Shown: positions 1-6,377 of the stretch, in pieces | Numbering within the stretch: the stretch's first letter is position 1 | Layout of the letters: every line of letters starts with the position of its first letter | Assembly (NCBI GenBank): GCA_964574605.1 | Contig: CAZNOK010000165.1 | Coordinates: 1-11,875, forward strand | Direction of reading: 5' to 3' | Source of the DNA: CAIKAP01 sp964574605 | Lineage (GTDB): Bacteria > Verrucomicrobiota > Verrucomicrobiia > Palsa-1439 | DNA: 11,875 nucleotides | Notes under the pieces: generated by a model | Seen by the model: the letters and a program-made list of their open reading frames with translations, nothing else | Databases searched by the model: none | What the model was told of the DNA's origin: nothing | Translations under genes and position numbers: made by a program

Positions 1-45
1 GCACAGCAAATCCACCACGAAACCTTGACGCACATCGAGCTATGA
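1..45 (+). CDS. 3' end of a probable upstream gene (partial)
   Basis: Frame 1 is open from the window edge to a TGA at 43-45, giving 14 residues that end ...THIEL. The stop overlaps the ATG of the next gene as ATGA (42-45), a spacing typical of translationally coupled operon genes. That junction is the only evidence: the frame is too short to recognise a product, and an open stretch of 14 codons can occur by chance. If real, the gene at 42 is not the first of its operon, which agrees with the lack of a promoter in the 41 nt before it. Confidence 0.35.
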   Translation, partial: AQQIHHETLTHIEL

Positions 46-1694
46 AAAACAACAGACTGACTTACTCACGGAACAAACGTTTGTGGCTTATCGTGTTGAC
101 GGCGGTTGTCTGTGTCGCTGGCGTGACGGCTTCACGGAGCACAGCAGCCGGCAGCTTGGAAGAGATGAGGCAGCAGAGGAAAGAGGCCGCCCATCGCCAA
201 CGCCGGATCATTTACAACAACGACGGCGATGACCTGACCGCCTTCATCAGGCAGTGCAAGCAGGTGACACCCGAGGAGTTCCTGTCGCTTCGCACCAGCG
301 CCGTTGCCGGCACGCAGGTGGACACGGTCTTTTATTGTGTCGGCTTGTGCTTCGGCGTTGTCCGCTACGACTCGAAGCTGGGCGACAACATTGTCCGCAC
401 CGCCTTGGAAGCGGGAACGCTTCCGGGCGACAAGACCGAGGAGTTTTTGCGCAAGAAGCTGGATGCGATGCAGATGATGATCGACTTCTGCCGGAAAAAT
501 AAGATCGAGGTCTTCTGCTCGATACGGATGAACGATACGCACGATGGCAGCAACCAGCGCCTCTTCTCCGCGCTCAAGAAAGAACACCCCGAGTATCTTA
601 TCGGCAGCCAGGAGAAGCGGCCCAAGTACGGCGTTTGGTCCGCCGTCAATTACGCGTTGCCGGAAATCCGGGATCTGAGGGTGCGAATGCTCCAAGAGGT
701 TTGCGAGAAATATGACCTGGACGGCATTGAGATGGATTACTTCCGCCACGCTGTCTTGTTCAAGAGCCACGCGACCGGAGGAGTGGCCAGCCAGGAGGAG
801 CGCGACATGATGACCGACATGATGCGCCGCATTCGTCAGATGACGGAGGAGAGGGGGCTCAAGCGGGGCCGCCCGATCTTGGTGGCCATCCGTGTGCCCG
901 ACTCCGTTGGCTACTGCGAGGCAATGGGGCTGGATGTTGTCCGTTGGCTGAAGGAAGGGCTGGTGGACATCCTCATCCCCGGCGGCTACTTTCGTTTGAA
1001 TCCTTGGGAAACAAGCGTCGAACTCGGCCACAAGTACGGCGTACCCGTGTATCCGAGTCTCGACGAGTCGCGAATGAAGTGCAACTGGCCCGACAAGACT
1101 GAAGCCGCAAAGATTCGCAATTCGGTGCAGTCCTACCGGGCGCGTGCCGTCGGCGTGTGGGACTCCGGCGCCGATGGGGTGTACATGTTCAATTACTTCA
1201 ATCCCCGTAGTCCGCTGTGGCGCGAACTGGGAGACCTGAAAACGCTGGAGACCTTGGACAAGGTTTACACCACGGGTGCCCGGGGCATTGCTGGGATCGA
1301 GGCAGGGAACGGACTTCCCGGAGGACAGCGGTTTCTCAGTCGGTTGGCATTCTGTCCGGAGCGTCCGCTGAAATTGATTCCTGGCCGGCCTGCCAGCGTG
1401 GATCTGTCCGTCGGCGAGCGCGTTGGCAACGAAAGAACGCACGGACCTGTGCCCGATGTGACGCTTCGACTCCGTGTCAGGAGTCTGGCCAACGCGGACG
1501 AGCTGGTGGTGAAACTCAACGGGAAATCGCTGGCCGTCAGCACGCGGCAGGACGCATGGTGGGAGTACCCGGTCAGGCCTGCGTTGGTGGTCAAGGGCGC
1601 AAACCGCTTCGAAATCACGCTCAAGGCCGAGAGCGCGGCAAAGCCGGTTGTTGAAGACTTATTATTTTGGGTGCGATACGGAAAGAGCCGTTAA
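42..1694 (+). CDS. Secreted TIM-barrel glycosidase-like protein (paralogue 1)
   Basis: 550 residues. A basic N-terminus and a hydrophobic stretch at about 14-30 form a Sec-type signal, so the protein is probably exported. The body looks like a GHL10/GH10-like TIM barrel: beta-strand-like motifs recur at 94-105, at 157-165 (ending IRMND), at 228-236 (GIEMDYFRH), at 280-287 (VAIRVPDS) and at 381-387 (YMFNYFN). E230 and D232 at the end of the GIEMD strand are candidate catalytic residues by analogy with the D/E-rich strand ends of such barrels; this is inference. A C-terminal beta-rich part (about 430-550, with a KLNGK segment) resembles a small carbohydrate-binding sandwich. The next gene is a diverged paralogue 13 nt downstream. 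No Shine-Dalgarno sequence precedes the ATG; the signal peptide begins right after it, which supports this start. Substrate unknown; loss of enzymatic activity cannot be excluded. Confidence 0.87.
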   Translation: MKNNRLTYSRNKRLWLIVLTAVVCVAGVTASRSTAAGSLEEMRQQRKEAAHRQRRIIYNNDGDDLTAFIRQCKQVTPEEFLSLRTSAVAGTQVDTVFYCVGLCFGVVRYDSKLGDNIVRTALEAGTLPGDKTEEFLRKKLDAMQMMIDFCRKNKIEVFCSIRMNDTHDGSNQRLFSALKKEHPEYLIGSQEKRPKYGVWSAVNYALPEIRDLRVRMLQEVCEKYDLDGIEMDYFRHAVLFKSHATGGVASQEERDMMTDMMRRIRQMTEERGLKRGRPILVAIRVPDSVGYCEAMGLDVVRWLKEGLVDILIPGGYFRLNPWETSVELGHKYGVPVYPSLDESRMKCNWPDKTEAAKIRNSVQSYRARAVGVWDSGADGVYMFNYFNPRSPLWRELGDLKTLETLDKVYTTGARGIAGIEAGNGLPGGQRFLSRLAFCPERPLKLIPGRPASVDLSVGERVGNERTHGPVPDVTLRLRVRSLANADELVVKLNGKSLAVSTRQDAWWEYPVRPALVVKGANRFEITLKAESAAKPVVEDLLFWVRYGKSR

Positions 1695-1707
1695 GTTCGA
1701 TCAAACC

Positions 1708-3408
1708 ATGCAAAGCAAGAGAGTCAGAATCCTCATCTTTTCGGTCTTGGCCGGCTTGGTTGTGGCCGCGGGTGCCGCTCCACCATTTCGTGTTCTCTAT
1801 AGCAGCGACACAACCAACATCCAAAGTTGTCCGAGCCCGGGATACTCTCGTAAAGATCCGTTCTCGTTGAAACGGCTCGAGGTGAACGTGGACGAGGCCG
1901 CCGGGGTGGACGCGTTCATGCTCCAGCCGGGAAACGGCTGGGTGCCTTGGTGGAAGAGTTCCATCTATCCGGCGGATGCTCATTATCGTTGGTTCCACGA
2001 GAAGACCGGGCTACCGGTGGGATCCATCGGCGAGTTGATGCTCAACGGCGGCGATCTGGTCGGGCCGTTCATCGAGCATTGCCGGGCCCGCGGCGTAGCT
2101 CCGTTCGTTTCCATCCGATTGAACGATTATCACGGCATCGAAACGCTGGATTTCCTGCAGAAGCTGGTGGATGGGAAAGATCGGAAGACGATTGACCACC
2201 ATGGCTCGGCATGGGAAAGCCGCGTGTTGCTGGAGCACCCGGAATATCGTTTGCGTCCCGACCCCGACGACTACGTGCGCCTGTCCGATGCGGAGAAGCT
2301 GAAATACGTCAACTCAATGCGGAAGCGGATCAAGCTGCGGACAGCGCGGGTTTGGAACTGGGCGATCCCGGAAGTGCCAGCCTACAAGCTGAGCTTGATC
2401 CGGGAACTCTGCGAGAACTACGACTTCACCGGCTTGGAGCTGGATTTCATGCGATGGTCGGCGTTCTTCCGAGTCGAGGAAACGACCCGCGAGCAACGCG
2501 TGGCGATCATGGTCGGTTTCATCAAGAATGTTCGCGAAGCGTTGGATCGCACGGCCCGCGCCGGACAGAAGCGATGGTTGTATGTGCGCGTGCCACTTCG
2601 TCTTTCGGGGCACTCGCCGCTGGGAGTTGACCTCCCGCAATGGGTGAGAGCCGGCGTGGACATGGTGAACCTGAGTTGCCACTACACAACCGAGCAGCAA
2701 ACGGATTTGCCGGAAATCTGCCGGATGATTCCCCTCACGCCGGTCTATCTGGAGATGAGTTTTACCAGCTCGCGCTATCCGAAGCCGGGCACTGACAAAG
2801 TCGTCACCCGCAGCGAGAACATTGATGTCTATCGGAAGATGACTCGCGAGCAGTTCTGCACGACGGCTCATCTGGTCTATGCGCGCGGCGGCGCTGGTGT
2901 GAGCCTGTTCAACTTCGTCTATTACCGGAGCCTGACCGACAAGAAGACCGAGCCGCCGTTCGATGTTCTGGCGCGCCTCAAAGACCAGCGCTGGCTGGCA
3001 CGACAGCCGCAGCATTACTTCCTCTCCAACGCCACCAACCCGCCCTCCGAGCCGTCGCAATTCGCGCGAAACCGGATCGTCTCGGCCGGTAAAGAAAGTT
3101 TGTTTCTGATGGACACGACACCGCCGTCGGATGGCTGGAAAACGGATGGCCGGTTACGGATTCAGTCTCGCCGACGGATGGAACATCGCCAGTTTGCGGC
3201 TCGATTCAATGGCCGGGAGCTTTTACCCACCACTGACATCGCGGAGCCTTACCCGCAACCCTACATTGACGGCCTCGGCAACGCCCAGACGCTCCGCGCG
3301 TGGACCGTGCCGAGGGAACTCATGCGGAACGGCCCCAACGAAATCAAACTGAGTTTTCCGGACGGCTCCCCTCTGGAAATCGTTTTCATTGACCTGAGTA
3401 TCCGGTGA
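1708..3408 (+). CDS. Secreted TIM-barrel glycosidase-like protein (paralogue 2)
   Basis: 566 residues from the ATG at 1708. An in-frame ATG at 1648 would overlap the previous gene and put 20 residues before the signal, so 1708 is preferred: it begins a classic signal (basic MQSKRVR, hydrophobic 8-22, AGAA cleavage region). The barrel repeats the landmarks of the gene before it: SIRLND (135-140), EHPEY (176-180), WAIPEV (218-223), GLELDF (242-247), YVRVP (282-286) and FNFVYY (421-426). E244 and D246 match E230 and D232 of the paralogue. It carries extra segments, for example 147-175 and 181-212, and a C-terminal sandwich (about 470-566) with an FNGREL motif. Probably co-transcribed with its neighbour (13-nt gap, no terminator). 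Its last codons overlap the convergent oxidoreductase gene by 23 nt. Likely an exported glycan-active protein; substrate unknown. Confidence 0.87.
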   Translation: MQSKRVRILIFSVLAGLVVAAGAAPPFRVLYSSDTTNIQSCPSPGYSRKDPFSLKRLEVNVDEAAGVDAFMLQPGNGWVPWWKSSIYPADAHYRWFHEKTGLPVGSIGELMLNGGDLVGPFIEHCRARGVAPFVSIRLNDYHGIETLDFLQKLVDGKDRKTIDHHGSAWESRVLLEHPEYRLRPDPDDYVRLSDAEKLKYVNSMRKRIKLRTARVWNWAIPEVPAYKLSLIRELCENYDFTGLELDFMRWSAFFRVEETTREQRVAIMVGFIKNVREALDRTARAGQKRWLYVRVPLRLSGHSPLGVDLPQWVRAGVDMVNLSCHYTTEQQTDLPEICRMIPLTPVYLEMSFTSSRYPKPGTDKVVTRSENIDVYRKMTREQFCTTAHLVYARGGAGVSLFNFVYYRSLTDKKTEPPFDVLARLKDQRWLARQPQHYFLSNATNPPSEPSQFARNRIVSAGKESLFLMDTTPPSDGWKTDGRLRIQSRRRMEHRQFAARFNGRELLPTTDIAEPYPQPYIDGLGNAQTLRAWTVPRELMRNGPNEIKLSFPDGSPLEIVFIDLSIR

Positions 3409-6187
3409 GGACGTTGCCGGCGTAGCGGACGAAAATGCCGCGCCAGTCGTCGAGGTAGCTTGTCAGGATTTTCTTTCCAAGCCCGTCGGTGTCGCCACAA
3501 CGATACAGCGCCGACGCGGCAAAGAGTTCAATCAGGGCGCGCGAGAATTTCTTGGCGTGGATGGTCGCGGGATCGGCGCCGGGATCCATGTGGCCTTGGA
3601 TGCCCGGTTGACGCAGGAAATCCGCCAATGTTTGCGCAGCCTGCGAATCGCCGATGCGCCCCAGCGCCATTGTGACCGCGCGGAGCTTGTTGAAGCCGGT
3701 GTCGGGCCGGCATTCGCGCAACTTGTTCACGAGGGCCGGGACGGCGCGTTTGTCTTTGGGGATGCCCAGCACCCACATCGCGCCATCCACTTCGGGAACA
3801 TCGAGAAACCCTTCCCAGTTGTATTGCGGGCCGGTGCCCAGTGGCTCCTTTTCGAGCCACTCGGCGAGGAGCGGCACGCCGGCGGGATCGCCGAGCAGGC
3901 AGAGCGCGTTGGCCTTGGCCACGGTCGGCGCGGCGGCCAATGATTTTTTCAGCGGCGCAATGGCCCGGTCGCCGCCGCGAGCGAGGGTCAACAGATTCGT
4001 TCGCTGCGAGGGATCGGCAGCAGCGGCGGTCAATTCCTGCGCGGTGGGGTCGGGCATGTCCACGGTGATGCGCGAAAGGTCATCAGCCGGTAAGATGTCC
4101 TTCGATGCGAGGTGCGCTTGCAGCGCGGTGATGTTGACCCGACGGGGCGTGGTGCCGTCCCGAACACAGAGCGCGGCCGCGTAACCGGCGGCATAACCTT
4201 CATTGATGACATCGGGGTTCATGCGAATCATCGCTTGCACGTCATGCGTCATGGAATGGCAACGGCCGACGACCATGATGTTCTCCAAACCGGCGGGGAG
4301 AATCGCCCGCAACGGAATGTAGGCCGTGACGCTCTGCTTCACATGCTTGGTCGAAGGCATGAGGCCGGCAAATGAATAGTCGCTGCTGTAATAGCCGTGC
4401 GGATCGAACGCGGATAAGGAAACGGTGATCACGTCGCGATACGTGCGGCCGGCGTTCACGTCGAGTTCGTTGATCACGTAGTCGCCTTTGATGCGGCGCG
4501 TTTCGCGGATTTGTGCCATCGGCATGAAATCCCATTTCAGTTTGCCGGCTTGAACGGCAAGGACATGGTGCAATGTCGCGCCGGCGACGTCCATTGGTTC
4601 CAACGGCGGAACGTTGCTGTAAAGCCCGATGTCCTTGAACGATGCTTCTTCGAGGCAAAGGTCGCCTTCGTTGAGGTAAAAAGTCTCCGCGCCGGCAGCG
4701 GCGCAGATGTCGCCTTCACCGGAGGCGTCAATGATGACCTTGCCCAACACCGCGCCGCGACCGAGCCACGTGGCCAGTTCAACCCCAGCGACTTGGTTGC
4801 CGCGCATCACGGCGCCCATGGCGAGCGAGTGATACCAGATGTCCACGCCGGCTTCGTGCAGGAACTGGGGATATTTCTTGCTGGTCCATTCCTGGTTGAA
4901 ACCTCTCCGATAACCACGCCAGAAACCAGTGACGCCCAACGCGACGTTGCCGCCAATGAAACCGGCCTGCTCGATCATCAACGTCTTCATGCCCGCCCGG
5001 CCCGCCGCAATCGCCGCCGAATGTCCCGCCGGGCCGCTGCCGACAACAATGACGTCGTATTCGGACCAAACCGGCACGCTGATGCGCGGCTGAGCAACTG
5101 TTTGGAGTGGTTGCTTGCGGTAGGGCCGTTCGCGTTCGTTCAGCTCCTTGATGACAAGCCCGGACGCGACCGTGCCGGCAACGGTGGGAACTTTCACGTT
5201 GATGGTAACCGGCCATTGAATCGCGGCGGACATCTGGACGGCGCGTTCACCAAGCCGTTCGCCGACCTCGGCGAGTGTGACCGGCTGCATCAGCGCCTTG
5301 GTGGCCTCGCGGCTGACGGCGCACGAGGAACCGATGAGCAACAACCGCGCGGTGGCTTGGGGTTCGCATACGCCGAGATCCAACGCATCCGCCCCGGCAA
5401 ACGTCGCCCGGTCATCGTTGACCTTGCCGATGATGGGATTCGGCATCAGGAAATCCATGCTGTAGGCAAACGCATTGCCGACGCCTCCTTGGGTGTTGCC
5501 GCGCAGGAGCGACTCGGCCCGGTTGAGCAACGGCCACGTCAGTTGCGGCATCGGCGCTTCGCGAACGACTTCGTCCAGCGTGGCGGCACCCTTGAGGTAA
5601 CGCGCGCGACTGACCGTGAGTTTCTTTACGTTCCAAGGCTTGCGCGCGGCGCCCACGGCGTCGGCGACCGCGCCAACATAGGTCGCATCAATCACGACCT
5701 TCGCAATGACCGCTTGCAAGCCGGCCTTGTTGGCCGTCACGACACCGCAAAGTTGGCCGTGATCATCCACAAGTATTCCGCCCGGGCGGGTATTGTTCAC
5801 GAAGACAACGCCCGCGCTTTGCAGGATGGCATCGGCGGCTGCCCGGTAGCGAGCCGGTGTCATGTCGGCAAACAACGTGCGACTGAAAGTTTTGGCTGGC
5901 GCGGGACCGGTCAAGAGATATCGGCCCTTGGCAGTCACCTCGCTGCCGAGGAACGTTTCCTCATTGAGCAGAATCACCTTCGCGCCCGATTTGGCGGCCT
6001 TCCACGCGGCGGCCATGCCGCCTTCGCTGCTCCCCACGACGACCACGTCCACCGTATCCATAATCGGAATGCTACGAGCAGGCGATTCCACATAACGTTC
6101 TTGTGTGGCGGCGCTCGCCATGTGCAGCCACGACAGCGCAACCGCCAAACCAATCCATTTCCAAATGTTGTAATTGAGTGAGTTCAT
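3386..6187 (-). CDS. Exported FAD-dependent oxidoreductase, duplicated flavoprotein fold plus HEAT-like repeats
   Basis: 933 residues from the ATG at 6187, chosen over an in-frame ATG at 6271 because 6187 starts a signal peptide (hydrophobic 12-21, cleavage near MASA at 23-26) and a good promoter lies just upstream. Domains: first Rossmann-type half 46-360 with degenerate dinucleotide motif GSSEGG (52-57) and VIDAT (165-169); second half 376-680 with intact GSGPAG (383-388), VIIDASGEGD (484-493), TRRIKGDY (563-570) and NIMVVGR (636-642), the pattern of the FAD_oxidored family (PF12831); then an Ala/Leu-rich region 732-912 resembling HEAT/PBS-lyase repeats. Only the second half is likely to bind FAD. 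The reaction is unknown; oxidation of a sugar or sugar-derived compound outside the cytoplasm is inferred from its neighbours. The signal lacks twin arginines. Transcribed divergently from the 6378 operon and convergently with the gene ending at 3408. Confidence 0.9.
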   Translation of the reverse strand: MNSLNYNIWKWIGLAVALSWLHMASAATQERYVESPARSIPIMDTVDVVVVGSSEGGMAAAWKAAKSGAKVILLNEETFLGSEVTAKGRYLLTGPAPAKTFSRTLFADMTPARYRAAADAILQSAGVVFVNNTRPGGILVDDHGQLCGVVTANKAGLQAVIAKVVIDATYVGAVADAVGAARKPWNVKKLTVSRARYLKGAATLDEVVREAPMPQLTWPLLNRAESLLRGNTQGGVGNAFAYSMDFLMPNPIIGKVNDDRATFAGADALDLGVCEPQATARLLLIGSSCAVSREATKALMQPVTLAEVGERLGERAVQMSAAIQWPVTINVKVPTVAGTVASGLVIKELNERERPYRKQPLQTVAQPRISVPVWSEYDVIVVGSGPAGHSAAIAAGRAGMKTLMIEQAGFIGGNVALGVTGFWRGYRRGFNQEWTSKKYPQFLHEAGVDIWYHSLAMGAVMRGNQVAGVELATWLGRGAVLGKVIIDASGEGDICAAAGAETFYLNEGDLCLEEASFKDIGLYSNVPPLEPMDVAGATLHHVLAVQAGKLKWDFMPMAQIRETRRIKGDYVINELDVNAGRTYRDVITVSLSAFDPHGYYSSDYSFAGLMPSTKHVKQSVTAYIPLRAILPAGLENIMVVGRCHSMTHDVQAMIRMNPDVINEGYAAGYAAALCVRDGTTPRRVNITALQAHLASKDILPADDLSRITVDMPDPTAQELTAAAADPSQRTNLLTLARGGDRAIAPLKKSLAAAPTVAKANALCLLGDPAGVPLLAEWLEKEPLGTGPQYNWEGFLDVPEVDGAMWVLGIPKDKRAVPALVNKLRECRPDTGFNKLRAVTMALGRIGDSQAAQTLADFLRQPGIQGHMDPGADPATIHAKKFSRALIELFAASALYRCGDTDGLGKKILTSYLDDWRGIFVRYAGNVLTGYSGQ

Positions 6188-6202
6188 GATGTGAGTGCGA
6201 TG

Positions 6203-6231
6203 ATGATAATTGGGTTTCCCTCCTTTGTCGA
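6203..6231 (-). promoter_or_regulatory. Sigma70-type promoter for the FAD oxidoreductase gene
   Basis: On the minus strand, TCGACA (6231-6226, 5 of 6 matches to TTGACA) and TATCAT (6208-6203, 5 of 6 to TATAAT) are separated by exactly 17 nt. The expected transcription start lies near 6196, leaving only about 8-9 nt before the ATG at 6187. No ribosome binding site fits in that leader. A purine-rich AAAGGAGGG at 6226-6218 lies inside the promoter spacer and so would not be in the mRNA. Confidence 0.6.
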
Positions 6232-6254
6232 ACTCAAGACCATTGAGCTTGCCA

Positions 6255-6330
6255 TTCTGTTCAAACGGCATATCAAACCCGCGGCGCGGTCAGGAGACCT
6301 GCGCCGAACGGAGCGAAGGGTTGAACAGAA
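6255..6330. repeat. 10-bp inverted repeat across the divergent control region
   Basis: TTCTGTTCAA at 6255-6264 is the exact reverse complement of TTGAACAGAA at 6321-6330, with 56 bp between them. The left arm sits about 60-70 bp upstream of the predicted start for the leftward gene; the right arm about 45-55 bp upstream of that for the rightward operon. This is where activator or looping-repressor sites for a divergent pair would lie. The function is inferred; the repeat itself is read directly. Confidence 0.5.
6283..6305. promoter_or_regulatory. GC-rich interrupted palindrome in the centre of the divergent region
   Basis: GGCGCGG (6283-6289) can pair with CCTGCGCC (6298-6305) as 7 bp with one bulged T, around an 8-nt loop. 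Its centre (about 6294) nearly coincides with the centre of the flanking 10-bp inverted repeat (6292.5). It could be a protein-binding site or a chance feature of GC-rich DNA. It has no T-run, so it is not an intrinsic terminator. Confidence 0.25.
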
Positions 6331-6340
6331 CAATTTGCTC

Positions 6341-6368
6341 TTGCGCAGGCAGTGGTTGCCGCTACGAT
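6341..6368 (+). promoter_or_regulatory. Candidate promoter for the LamG-propeller operon
   Basis: TTGCGC (6341-6346) and TACGAT (6363-6368, 4 of 6 to TATAAT) are 16 nt apart. The -35 match is weak (TTG only), as might suit a promoter needing an activator. The -10 ends 9 nt before the ATG at 6378, so the transcript would be leaderless or nearly so. No Shine-Dalgarno sequence is present. Confidence 0.35.
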
Positions 6369-6377
6369 GCCGGCATT

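Noticed and set aside
132..1442. Long minus-strand open frame (436 codons) opposite the first barrel gene
   Set aside because: It lies wholly antisense to a gene with a signal peptide and clear motifs; its translation shows no signal, domain or motif and is what GC-rich antisense codons give.
4511..6181. Plus-strand open frame (556 codons) opposite the FAD oxidoreductase
   Set aside because: Antisense to a gene with well-preserved flavoprotein motifs; the translation is rich in Arg, His, Gly and Ala with no recognisable domain.
6218..6226. AAAGGAGGG on the minus strand, a perfect-looking Shine-Dalgarno sequence
   Set aside because: It is 30 nt from the ATG at 6187, no ATG, GTG or TTG sits at the right distance, and it falls in the promoter spacer.
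6188..6271. N-terminal extension of the oxidoreductase to an ATG at 6271
   Set aside because: It adds 28 hydrophilic residues before a signal peptide and crosses the best promoter match in the window.
6210..6377. N-terminal extension of the LamG-propeller protein to an ATG at 6210
   Set aside because: It would place 56 low-complexity, Cys/Arg-rich residues before a good signal peptide and would run through the divergent promoter region.
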